Source: Betaproteobacteria bacterium (GTDB taxonomy: Bacteria; Pseudomonadota; Gammaproteobacteria; Burkholderiales; WYBJ01). From it: 64,000 nucleotides of DNA. The stretch is from the NCBI GenBank assembly GCA_009377585.1, contig WHTS01000007.1, positions 47,048-111,047 on the forward strand, read 5' to 3'. A program made the translations under genes and the position numbers. The notes under the pieces were generated by a model. That model had not been told where the DNA came from. It searched no databases and saw nothing but the letters and a program-made list of their open reading frames with translations. How positions within the stretch are numbered: the first letter of the stretch is position 1; every line of letters starts with the position of its first letter. This document shows, piece by piece, positions 34,149-42,456 of this stretch.

Positions 34149-35570
34149 ATGACCCGCACGCTCATCAAGAACGCGACCGTGGTGACGGTCGATCCCGACC
34201 TGGGCGATCTGTCCGGCGCCGACATCCTCATCGAAGGCGAGAAGATCGCGGCGATCGAACGCAACATCGCCGCCGGCGATGCGGCACGCGTAGACGGCAG
34301 CCATTGGATTGTCATTCCGGGGCTCGTCAACGCGCACATCCACACCTGGGAGTTCCAGCTGCGCGGCATCGGCTCCGACTGGGTCGGAAGCCGCGACTAT
34401 CACGCCAACATGCACCGCGGCATGGCGACGCACTATACCTCCCGGGACGTCTACGTCGGTAACTTGCTGGGCGCGCTGAACCAGATCCATCACGGTGCGA
34501 CCACGATCTTCGACTGGTGCCACATCCTGCGCGATGCCGAGATGACCGACGCCGCGATCGATGGACTGGAAGCGTCGGGCATCCGCGCCGTGTTCGGCCG
34601 CGGCACCAACAAGCCGCCCGAGCGTCCGGGCGAGACGCCGTTCTACAAGATCCCGTTCCCGCGCGAGGAGATCCATCGCTTGCGCAGCGGCCGGCTCGCT
34701 TCCGATGACCGGCTCGTCACGCTGGCGATGGCGATCCTGGGCCCGGACTGGGGCGAATACGACGTGGCCGTGCACGATATCCGTCTCGCGCGCGAATACG
34801 GCCTCATCAACTCCGCGCATACCTATGGCCGCAAGGGCAAGCGCAAGGTGGAGGACGGCATGCCGCGGCTCGCACGTGAAGGTCTGCTCGGGCCGGACCA
34901 CAACATCGCCCACGGCAATTGCTTCGACGACGAGGAGCTGAAGATCGTGCTCGATGCGGGTTGCACGATCACTGCCACCTGCCTCACCGAAATGCTTAAC
35001 TACGAGCAGCCGGCGATGATCGGGCGTGCGCTCAAGCTCGGCATGACGCCCTCGATCGGCAGCGACTGCGATCCGTACTTCAACAGCTCCATGCTGTGGG
35101 TCATGCGCCACGCCTTCCAGCACCAGCGCGAGCACGACAATCGAGCCTTGAACGCGGCCGGCCAATGGCCCGCCAAGACCCATCACGCCACCCGCACACG
35201 CGATGCGCTCTACTGGGCCACGATCGGCGGGGCGAAAGCGATGCGGCTCGACCGCAAGATCGGCTCCATCACCCCGGGCAAGCAGGCCGATCTGACGATG
35301 TTCGATACCCGCGGCATGAACCTTTTCCCGATCCTCCCCGGCGGCGACCCGGTGCACGCCGTCGTCATGAATGCTGAAGCTGCGGATGTGGATGCGGTCA
35401 TGGTCGCAGGCCGGTTCCTCAAGCGCGACGGCAAGCTCGTGTACCCGCAATCCCAGTTGCAAGAGATGCGTACCCAGGCGCTGGAATCGCGCTCGCACCT
35501 GATGTGCGACGCCGGCTATGCCTATGCGCCGTTCCCGCAAGGGCCGCTGCCCGAGCGTTACATCGTCTAG
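34149..35570 (+). CDS. ATZ/TRZ-type amidohydrolase (metal-dependent deaminase or chlorohydrolase family)
   Basis: A 473-residue cytoplasmic enzyme of the amidohydrolase superfamily. Metal ligands expected of subtype III are all visible: NAHIHTWEFQ near residue 65, SAHTYG near residue 226, IAHGNCF near residue 256 and IGSDCDPYF near residue 310. The C-terminal small beta domain (GSITPGKQADLTMFDTRGMN) is normal. Family members deaminate or dechlorinate cyclic N-compounds. Substrate cannot be read from sequence. Start ATG 34149 follows GAGGT. The TctC gene begins 10 nt after its stop, so the two are probably one transcript and the binding protein may deliver its substrate. Confidence 0.85.
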   Translation: MTRTLIKNATVVTVDPDLGDLSGADILIEGEKIAAIERNIAAGDAARVDGSHWIVIPGLVNAHIHTWEFQLRGIGSDWVGSRDYHANMHRGMATHYTSRDVYVGNLLGALNQIHHGATTIFDWCHILRDAEMTDAAIDGLEASGIRAVFGRGTNKPPERPGETPFYKIPFPREEIHRLRSGRLASDDRLVTLAMAILGPDWGEYDVAVHDIRLAREYGLINSAHTYGRKGKRKVEDGMPRLAREGLLGPDHNIAHGNCFDDEELKIVLDAGCTITATCLTEMLNYEQPAMIGRALKLGMTPSIGSDCDPYFNSSMLWVMRHAFQHQREHDNRALNAAGQWPAKTHHATRTRDALYWATIGGAKAMRLDRKIGSITPGKQADLTMFDTRGMNLFPILPGGDPVHAVVMNAEAADVDAVMVAGRFLKRDGKLVYPQSQLQEMRTQALESRSHLMCDAGYAYAPFPQGPLPERYIV

Positions 35571-35580
35571 GGCAAGCCCA

Positions 35581-36561
35581 ATGCGCGCGATCGAAAAGAC
35601 CGTTGTCCTGCTGGCCGGTATGGCGCTGGCCGGTATGGCGTTTTGCGCTGGTGCAGCGGATCGCTGGCCGAACCGGCCGATCCGCTTCGTGCACGGATTT
35701 CCTCCAGGCGGAAGCGTCGACATCACCGCGCGGCTGCTCGCGGCTCGCATGGCCGAGACACTCGGCCAGCCGGTCATTGTCGACGGCCGGCCCGGCGCGG
35801 GCGGCACCACCGGCGCCGGCATCGTGGCGAAGAGCGAGCCCGATGGATACACGCTGTTCCTGATGGCCTCGGGCCATGCCACCTCGCCCGGCCTGTACCG
35901 ATCGCTCCCCTACAATCCGGTCGGGAACTTCGCGCTCATCTCGATGGTCGCGGCCAATCCGTTCGTGTTGATCGCATCGTCCAGGCTGCCCGCGAAGAAC
36001 ATCCAGGAACTGGTGCAGAATGCGAAGGCCGAGCCGGGACGGATCGATTACGGCACGGGCGGAACCGGCACCGGCATGCATCTGGCCGCCGTGTTGTTCC
36101 AGGCGCGCGCCGGAATTCGGTTCAATCACGTGCCGTACAAGGGCGGCACCGCCGCGCCCACGGCGTTGCTCGCGGGCGAGGTACCGCTCATCTTCACCAC
36201 CGCAGCCGGCGTGGCACAGCATGTGGAGAGCGGCAGGCTGCGCGCGCTTGCGGTCACCACCAAGCAGCGCTTCGTCCTCTGGCCCGCTGTACCGACCATC
36301 GCCGAGACCGTCGTGCCCGATTTCGACGTGCTCGGCTGGTACGCGGTGGCCACGCCCGCAAAGCTCCCCGCGCCGCTCGCGCAGCGGCTCAACGATACGG
36401 TGCACGAGGCGTTGAAGCGTCCCGAGGCGAAGGACAAGCTGCTCGCGCTCGGCGCCGAAGTGAGGCCGACGACACCCGCGCAAGCGCAAGCCTTCGTGGC
36501 GCAGGAAGTGGCGCGCTGGACGAAGGTCATTCGCGAGGCGAACATCCCGCCGCAGAACTAA
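35581..36561 (+). CDS. Bug/TctC-family periplasmic substrate-binding protein
   Basis: A 326-residue exported receptor. The signal peptide contains a perfect 15-nt duplication (LAGMALAGMA, 35611-35640) and ends at AGAADRWP. Family landmarks: FPPGGSVDITARLLA, GRPGAGGTTGAGIV, EPDGYTLFLMASG, and FNHVPYKGGTAAPT near residue 180. It binds a small carboxylate or related ligand for uptake. No TctA/TctB genes are adjacent, so it would have to use membrane partners encoded elsewhere. It is probably co-transcribed with the amidohydrolase. Confidence 0.92.
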   Translation: MRAIEKTVVLLAGMALAGMAFCAGAADRWPNRPIRFVHGFPPGGSVDITARLLAARMAETLGQPVIVDGRPGAGGTTGAGIVAKSEPDGYTLFLMASGHATSPGLYRSLPYNPVGNFALISMVAANPFVLIASSRLPAKNIQELVQNAKAEPGRIDYGTGGTGTGMHLAAVLFQARAGIRFNHVPYKGGTAAPTALLAGEVPLIFTTAAGVAQHVESGRLRALAVTTKQRFVLWPAVPTIAETVVPDFDVLGWYAVATPAKLPAPLAQRLNDTVHEALKRPEAKDKLLALGAEVRPTTPAQAQAFVAQEVARWTKVIREANIPPQN

Positions 36562-36639
36562 GGGGTATGCTTGTCTTCCCTCCCCCTTCGGGAGAGGAAC
36601 CTAGGGTGAGGGAAAATTTTGCGTCGTGCTGACGACTTC

Positions 36640-36714
36640 ACTCCCCCCCAGCCCTCTCCCGGAGGGAGAGGGGCGCGGAAAGTGGCCCGTCAGCCAATTT
36701 CCGGATCGTCAATA
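36640..36714. repeat. Dispersed palindromic (REP-like) element, copy B
   Basis: CCCTCTCCCGGAGGGAGAGG is a stem, followed by a tail ending CCGGATCGTCAATA immediately at the ATG of the next gene. A related stem CTCCCCCTTCGGGAGAGG lies at 36580-36598. The tail matches copies A and C. Because it abuts the start codon it must form the leader of the membrane-protein gene. Confidence 0.6.
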
Positions 36715-37137
36715 ATGGAGGCTGACTTGCCCGAGATCATCGATGCTCGCACCGGCGTTGCCGCTCCCCGCCAGGGTTTGATCACGCTCACTCATGTGAT
36801 CTATGCGCTGCACGCGTTCAGCGCGCTCACGGGGCTGGCCGGCAGCGTGTTCGTCGTTACCGCTTTTCTCACCGGCTGGCCGTCGATCATCGCGGTCATC
36901 ATCAACTACGTGAAGCGCGGCGACGTGCGCGGCACGTTTCTGGATTCGCATTTCGGCTGGCAGATCCGCACCTTCTGGTACGCGCTGCTGTGGTCGCTGA
37001 TCGCGATCGTGCTGGTGGTGACGATCATCGGCCTGCCGCTGGCGTGGGTGATGGCGGTGATCGTGGGCCTGTGGGTGCTCTACCGCATCGTCCGCGGCTG
37101 GCTGGCGCTGGTGGCGCGGCAGCCGATGCCGGTGTAG
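36715..37137 (+). CDS. DUF4870-like small membrane protein
   Basis: A 140-residue protein with three or four hydrophobic spans (about residues 25-50, 52-66, 88-110, 112-130) and the central motif YVKRGDVRGTFLDSHFGWQIRTFWY, seen in DUF4870-type proteins. Function is unknown. No ribosome-binding site is recognisable because the repeat tail occupies the leader. It precedes an AtuA-type gene by 11 nt and may be co-transcribed with it. Confidence 0.7.
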   Translation: MEADLPEIIDARTGVAAPRQGLITLTHVIYALHAFSALTGLAGSVFVVTAFLTGWPSIIAVIINYVKRGDVRGTFLDSHFGWQIRTFWYALLWSLIAIVLVVTIIGLPLAWVMAVIVGLWVLYRIVRGWLALVARQPMPV

Positions 37138-37148
37138 ATAACACACGC

Positions 37149-38495
37149 ATGAGCAAGAGCACCATTCGTGTCGGCTGCGGCGCCGGCTTCTCCGACGACC
37201 GCATCGACCCGGCGCAGGAAATGGCCGAGCGCGGCCAATGCGATTACATCGCCTTCGAGTGCCTCGCCGAGCGCACCATCGCGCGCGAGAATCTGACGCG
37301 ACTGAAGGATCCCGAAAAGGGCTACACGCCTTATCTCGCGGAGCGATTCCAGGCGGTACTGCCGGCGTGCATTCGCAACGGCATCCGCATCGTCACCAAC
37401 ATGGGTGCGGCCAACCCGATCGGCGCCGCCCGCGCGGTGCAGCGGGAAGCGCGCGCGCTCGGTCTTGCCGAGGTCCCGGTCGCCGTGGTGCTGGGCGACG
37501 ACGTGAGCGAGCAGATCCGCGCCCATCCGGAGTTGCCGCTCATCGAAAGCGGCGAGCCGGTCGAGAGCCTGCTGCCGCGCATGGCCGCGGCCAATGCCTA
37601 CCTCGGCGCGGACGTCGTACGCGACGCGCTCGAGACCGGCGCACCGGTGGTCATGACCGGACGCGTCTCGGACCCTTCCCTGTTTCTCGCCTGCATGCTG
37701 CACGGGCTGGGCTGGGACTATGAGGATTACGATCGTCTGGCGGTCGGAACGATCGCGGGGCACATGATGGAGTGCGCCGCACAGTTGACCGGTGGCTGCT
37801 TCGCCGATCCCGGACGCAAGGATGTCGCCGACATGGCGCGCATCGGCTTTCCGTTCGCCGACGTGAGCCGCAAAGGCGATCTCGTGCTCGGCAAGGTGGA
37901 AGGCTCGGGCGGGCGCCTCGACGAGATGACCTGCAAGGAGCAGGTGCTCTACGAGATGCACGATCCCGCGCGCTACATCACGCCCGATTGCGTCCTGGAT
38001 GTGACCGGCGTGAGCTTCGCGCAGATCGGAAGCGATCGCGTGCGCGTGCACGGCGCCCGCGCCCGGCCGCGCACGCCGAGCTACAAGGTCGTGGTCGGCT
38101 ACCACGACGGCTGGATCGGCGAGGGCGAAGTCGGTTATGCCGGGCCGAATGCGCTGGCGCGCGCGCAGCTGGCCGAGCGCATCGTGCGCGAGCGCCTCGA
38201 GCTGCGCGGGTTCCGCTATCCCGAGATACGGGTCGACTACATCGGCATGTCGAGCCTGCACGGCATGGGCGCAGGACGCCCGCAACCGTACGAAGTGCGC
38301 CTTCGCATCGCCGCGCGCAGCCCCGATCGCAAGGCGGCGCAAGCGGTCGGGTTCGAAGTGCGCACCTTGCACGTCAACGGTCCTTCCGGGGGTGGGGGCG
38401 GCTCCAACGCGCTGCGCGAAGTGTTGGGCGTGAAATCGCTGCTGCTGCCGCGCGAGCTGGTGCGCACCGAAGTAATCGTCGAGGGCGGGCGATGA
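37149..38495 (+). CDS. AtuA-family (DUF1446) acyclic terpene utilisation protein
   Basis: A 448-residue cytoplasmic protein matching the family of Pseudomonas AtuA, needed for citronellol/geranyl-CoA catabolism but of unproven chemistry. Seen: IRVGCGAGFSDDRIDP at the start, FECLAERTIA, NMGAANPIGAA, VMTGRVSDPSLFLA, and a Gly-rich HVNGPSGGGGGSN near residue 410. No geranyl-CoA carboxylase genes are visible nearby, so another branched substrate is possible. It overlaps the next gene by ATGA, so the two are translationally coupled. Confidence 0.85.
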   Translation: MSKSTIRVGCGAGFSDDRIDPAQEMAERGQCDYIAFECLAERTIARENLTRLKDPEKGYTPYLAERFQAVLPACIRNGIRIVTNMGAANPIGAARAVQREARALGLAEVPVAVVLGDDVSEQIRAHPELPLIESGEPVESLLPRMAAANAYLGADVVRDALETGAPVVMTGRVSDPSLFLACMLHGLGWDYEDYDRLAVGTIAGHMMECAAQLTGGCFADPGRKDVADMARIGFPFADVSRKGDLVLGKVEGSGGRLDEMTCKEQVLYEMHDPARYITPDCVLDVTGVSFAQIGSDRVRVHGARARPRTPSYKVVVGYHDGWIGEGEVGYAGPNALARAQLAERIVRERLELRGFRYPEIRVDYIGMSSLHGMGAGRPQPYEVRLRIAARSPDRKAAQAVGFEVRTLHVNGPSGGGGGSNALREVLGVKSLLLPRELVRTEVIVEGGR

Positions 38496-38800
38496 GCGCG
38501 AAAGTCTATGAGCTCGGTCACGCCCGTGCCGGCGACAAGGGCAACACGTCCAACGTCTCGGTCATCGCCTACGACGAGCGTGCCTGGAACATCCTGCGTG
38601 ATCAGCTCAGCGTCGAACGGGTGATGGCTGCCTATTCGCATATCGCGCAGGGGCCGGTCACCCGCTACGAGCTGCCGAAGCTGCGGGCGCTCAATTTCGT
38701 CATCGAGAATGCGCTCGGGGGTGGTGTGACCATCTCGCTCGCGCAGGATGCGCACGGCAAGAGCCTTTCGTACCTCATGCTCGACATCGAGCTCGGCTGA
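38492..38800 (+). CDS. AtuA-related small partner protein
   Basis: A 102-residue protein beginning SAKVYELGHARAGDKGNTSN, the hallmark of the short domain that is either fused to the C-terminus of AtuA-type proteins or encoded next to them. The ATGA overlap with the upstream gene implies that the two act together. No catalytic motif is recognisable. Confidence 0.85.
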   Translation: MSAKVYELGHARAGDKGNTSNVSVIAYDERAWNILRDQLSVERVMAAYSHIAQGPVTRYELPKLRALNFVIENALGGGVTISLAQDAHGKSLSYLMLDIELG

Positions 38801-39161
38801 ACCACACCACCCCGGCGCTGCGCGCCACGTGGCCCGATGCGATGCAGCGCATCGGGCGTTTGCCGGCTCGGATGTGCGCAGGGTCGCGCGGGAATTCGCG
38901 AAGTGTGCCTGCGCACACTTGCGCCGCGCGACGGCCGTCCGCTCCGTCGGACGGCCCGGCTTCCGAGCCATCCTTCGAAACCCCGGCTTCACTCTCGGGA
39001 GAGGAGGGGATAAAACATGTTCCCCTCCTGGCAAGGAGGGGCTGGACGCGACGATGTCGCGGACGGGGTGGTTAACGCGCGGCTGAATCGCGACCACGCC
39101 GGGCTGAGGGCGTTCGCCGCCCTTATTGACCGTTCGCAATGCGCTCCCCTCTCCCTCCGCA
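38801..39161. repeat. Gene-free gap with palindromic repeats, including REP copy C
   Basis: No gene is supported here. At 39020-39072 there is a palindrome (TCCCCTCCTGGCAAGGAGGG) followed by a GTCGCGGACGGGGTGGTT tail, a pattern I recognise as a widespread proteobacterial intergenic repeat. At 39123-39160, reversed relative to copies A and B, lies a third member: read on the minus strand, GGAGGGAGAGGGGAGCG, then CGAACGGTCAATA. The rest is Arg/Gly-coding noise. The convergent AtuA and ligase genes may rely on these stems to limit readthrough. Confidence 0.55.
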
Positions 39162-41273
39162 TCAACGCAGAACGATCAGTGCGTCGGCGGCCACCACGCC
39201 GGCGCCGCGCGCTCGCACCAGCAGCGGGTTGATGTCGATCTCGGCGATCCGCTCGCGCAGGACCCAGGCCATGGAGGAGACACGCACCAGGGCCTGCGCG
39301 AGCGCCTCCACGTCGCGCGCGGGCTTGCCGCGCACGCCCTCGAACATAGAGGCGGAGCGCAATTCGCCGATCATCCGCCGCGCCGTATCCAACCCGAAGG
39401 GGGCGACGCGGAAGGTGACATCGCGCAGCGATTCGGCGAATACGCCGCCCAACCCCAGCGCGACCACGGGGCCGAACGCAGCATCGTTCACCACCCCGAC
39501 GATCGCCTCCATGCCATCGTCGACCATTTCGGCTGCAAGCACACCGGAGATGCGCGCCTCGGGCCGCGCCTCGCGCGCATTGGCGAGCACCGCCGATGCC
39601 GCTTGCGCCAGCTCGGCCGGGTCTCGCACGTCGAGGCGCACCGCGTCGATATCGGTCTTGTGCGCGATGTCGCGCGCGACCACCTTGACGGCGAGCGGGA
39701 AGCGCAGTCCGACCACCGGCGCGGCGAGCCGATCCGGCTCGAGCAGCACATCGCGCGTGACGGGGATGCCGAACAGCGCCATGAGGCTCTTGCTTTCGTG
39801 CTCGTCCAGCGTGACCGCGCCGGCCGGCAGATCGTACGTCGGCAGATCCGGGATCGTCAGCATCTCGTCGGTACGCTCGCGGCTCGCAAGCGCTTCGGCG
39901 TAATCGGCGAGCATGCCCATCGCGCGCGCGACGCGTGCCGGCGAGGGGAGCACCGCAATGCCTGCGTCTTTCAGGATGTCGTGTCCGGACCCCGCAAGCT
40001 CGCGCGGCATGACGGAGAAGGCAAGCACAGGCTTGTCCGATTTCGCTGCGGCTTCCGCCAGCACGCCCGCACCGAGCTTCAGTGTGTCGCCGAGCACCGT
40101 GGCATAGAGCAGCCCCAGCTGATCGATATTCGGATCGGCCAGCACGGCGTCGAGCGCGCGTGCGAGGCGCGGTTCGTCGCCGGGACGCGGATAGCCTGCC
40201 GCGTAGTCGATCGGATTCACCAGCGACGCGACGTTGGGAAGGTTTTCGCGCAGCACCGCCATGGTCTGCGCGGACGGTTCGGCGAGCGTCAGACCCACTT
40301 CGTCGGCGGTATCGCAGAACACCACCGCCGAGCCGCCCGAGCCGCCCATCACCGCCACATTGCGTCCGCCCGCCCGTCGTCCTGCCAGCAGGGACAAGGC
40401 GAAATCGGCCGCCTCGTCCACATCGTGCACCTCGATGACGCCGCACTGCCGGAAAGCTGCGCGGAAGACATCGTAACTGCCAGTGAGATTTGCCGTGTGC
40501 GATGCGGCCGCGCGCGTGCCTTGCCGGGTGTTGCCCGCCTTCCACGCGATCACCGGCTTGCCTGCCGCGAGCGCGCGTCGAGCCGCCGCCATGAACGCAC
40601 GCCCGTCACCGATACCTTCGAGGTAGGCGAGGATGATGCGCGTGTGCGGATCGTCGACGTAAGCGTCGATCAGCTCCGGCGCGGTGATGTCGGCCTCGTT
40701 GCCGCTCATCACCACGTTGCGAAACCCGACGCCGGCCAGCGCGCAGCGGATGACCAGACTATTGCCGAAACCGCCGCTTTGCAGCACCGCGGATACGGGG
40801 CCCGGCGTGAGCTTCGGTTCGCGCACGAGACTGCCGAATGCCGCGTAGACCCTGTTGGCGGTACTGACGACGCCGAGGCAATTCGGCCCGATCAGCCGCA
40901 TGCCGTGCGCGCGGGCCGCCTGCACCATCGCGCGCTCGCGACTTGCGCCTTCGGCGCCGGTCTCGCGAAAGCCCCCGCCCAGCACGACGCCGTAGCCGAA
41001 CCCCAGGCGTGCGCAACGTTCGACCATGTCGGGCACCTGCGGCGCGGGCAAGGCGATGACGACGATATCGACAGCGCCTTCGATTTCTTCGGGCGCCGCG
41101 TAGCAGCGCCATGCGCCGATCTCGCGATAACGCGGATTGACCGGATAGACCGCGCCCTGGAAGCCGTGACGTGCGAGCGCGTCGACGGTCTGGCCGCCGG
41201 CGCGCGTGGGATCGGCGCTCGCGCCGATGACGGCGATGCCGCGGGGGTCGAACAAGCGCTCGAATGGCGTCAT
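39162..41273 (-). CDS. Acyl-CoA synthetase (NDP-forming) / acetate-CoA ligase family protein
   Basis: A 703-residue fusion: CoA-binding Rossmann domain (FDPRGIAVIGASADPTR), succinyl-CoA-ligase-like domains (GPNCLGVVST, VLQSGGFGNSL, SGNEADITAPELI, catalytic His region AASHTANL near residue 260), and a C-terminal ATP-grasp domain (LDEHESKSLMALFGIPV, FPLAVKVVARDIAHKTD, EIDINPLLVR). It activates carboxylic acids with ATP and CoA through a phospho-His. There is no GNAT domain, so it is not a Pat-type acetyltransferase. The substrate is unknown. Surrounding catabolic genes suggest an aromatic or branched acid. Confidence 0.88.
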   Translation of the reverse strand: MTPFERLFDPRGIAVIGASADPTRAGGQTVDALARHGFQGAVYPVNPRYREIGAWRCYAAPEEIEGAVDIVVIALPAPQVPDMVERCARLGFGYGVVLGGGFRETGAEGASRERAMVQAARAHGMRLIGPNCLGVVSTANRVYAAFGSLVREPKLTPGPVSAVLQSGGFGNSLVIRCALAGVGFRNVVMSGNEADITAPELIDAYVDDPHTRIILAYLEGIGDGRAFMAAARRALAAGKPVIAWKAGNTRQGTRAAASHTANLTGSYDVFRAAFRQCGVIEVHDVDEAADFALSLLAGRRAGGRNVAVMGGSGGSAVVFCDTADEVGLTLAEPSAQTMAVLRENLPNVASLVNPIDYAAGYPRPGDEPRLARALDAVLADPNIDQLGLLYATVLGDTLKLGAGVLAEAAAKSDKPVLAFSVMPRELAGSGHDILKDAGIAVLPSPARVARAMGMLADYAEALASRERTDEMLTIPDLPTYDLPAGAVTLDEHESKSLMALFGIPVTRDVLLEPDRLAAPVVGLRFPLAVKVVARDIAHKTDIDAVRLDVRDPAELAQAASAVLANAREARPEARISGVLAAEMVDDGMEAIVGVVNDAAFGPVVALGLGGVFAESLRDVTFRVAPFGLDTARRMIGELRSASMFEGVRGKPARDVEALAQALVRVSSMAWVLRERIAEIDINPLLVRARGAGVVAADALIVLR

Positions 41274-41398
41274 GGGTCAGTCGCAGAATCGATCGGGATG
41301 CATGCGATTATCCCCGTGCCGCGGTGCGCGGCAAAGCACGGCGGTAGAATCGAGGGGCGCGCCCGCTTCGCGCGGCGCCGACAATTGCAAAACAGCCC

Positions 41399-42403
41399 AT
41401 GCGTCCGCCGTCACTTCTCTTGCTCGCCGTGCTCATGCATGCGGCAGCAACATGCGCGCAAACGAATCCACCGGCAGAGCACCCGGTGCGGGCGACCCCG
41501 CCGGCCGAGTACCCGGTGCGTGCGCTGCGCCTCGTCCTGCCGTTTCCGCCGGGCGGCGGCACCGATACGCTGGGCCGCATCGTGACGCAGACGCTGAGCG
41601 ACGCGCTCGGCCAGCCGGTGATCGCGGAGAACCGGCCCGGCGCGGGCGGCAACATCGGCAACGAGGCTGTCGCCCACGCGGCGCCGGACGGCTATACGTT
41701 GCTGCTCGGCTCGCCCGGGCTCGCCATCAGCCCCAGCCTCTATCGCAGGCTCAATTACGATCCATTGCGCGATCTGACAGCGGTGGCGCTGGTTGCCGAT
41801 ATTCCGAACCTGCTCGCTGTGCGACGAAGTGTCCCGGCGCGGAGCGTCAAGGAGCTGGTCCAGCTCGCACGCGCCCAACCTGGCAAGCTCGCCTTCGGCA
41901 CGGGAGGACCGGGTACGAGCAACGAGCTGGGTGCGCATCTGTTTTTGACCGCGACCCGGCTGCGGATTCTGATCGTGCCGCACCGGGGCGTGAACCAGGC
42001 CACCGTCGCGCTGCTGGGCGGTCACGTCGATATGGTGATCGCGGGCGTGGCCACCGTGGCCCCGCATATCCGCGAACAGAAGCTGCGCGGGCTCGCCGTG
42101 CTCGGACCGACGCGCGTTGCGGTGCTCCCCGACGTGCCGACAGCGACCGAGGCGGGCTATCCTTGGCTGCAGGTCCGCACCTGGTACATCGTGATGGCGC
42201 CCGAGGGCACATCGCGCTCGATCATCGAGCGCCTGAACGCGGCGCTGACGGCGAGCGCCCAATCGAGCGAGATCCGCGGCCGCTTGCGCAAGCTCGGGTT
42301 CGAACCGCTCACCAGCACGCCGGCGCAGGCCGCGCAGTTCCTGGCCGCGGAGACCGAGCGCTGGGGCAAGGTCGTCGCGGCTTCCGGCGCACGCGTCGAA
42401 TGA
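41399..42403 (+). CDS. Bug/TctC-family periplasmic substrate-binding protein
   Basis: A 334-residue exported receptor with a signal peptide ending near TCAQTNP. Residues 24-43 are two tandem copies of a 30-nt unit (PPAEHPVRAT, PPAEYPVRAL; 41468-41527), so the mature N-terminus is duplicated. Conserved segments: LPFPPGGGTDTLGRIV, NRPGAGGNIGNEAV, APDGYTLLLGSPGLAIS. The usual HVPYKG appears as VPHRGVNQATVA, a variant that may alter ligand contacts. No TctAB partners are nearby. It is divergent from the ligase gene, with TAGAAT about 53 nt upstream as a possible -10 box. Confidence 0.92.
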   Translation: MRPPSLLLLAVLMHAAATCAQTNPPAEHPVRATPPAEYPVRALRLVLPFPPGGGTDTLGRIVTQTLSDALGQPVIAENRPGAGGNIGNEAVAHAAPDGYTLLLGSPGLAISPSLYRRLNYDPLRDLTAVALVADIPNLLAVRRSVPARSVKELVQLARAQPGKLAFGTGGPGTSNELGAHLFLTATRLRILIVPHRGVNQATVALLGGHVDMVIAGVATVAPHIREQKLRGLAVLGPTRVAVLPDVPTATEAGYPWLQVRTWYIVMAPEGTSRSIIERLNAALTASAQSSEIRGRLRKLGFEPLTSTPAQAAQFLAAETERWGKVVAASGARVE

Positions 42404-42456
42404 ATGGACGACTGCGGCGCGGCGCGCGCCATGGCTTTGCCGAGCAAGGTGCATAA

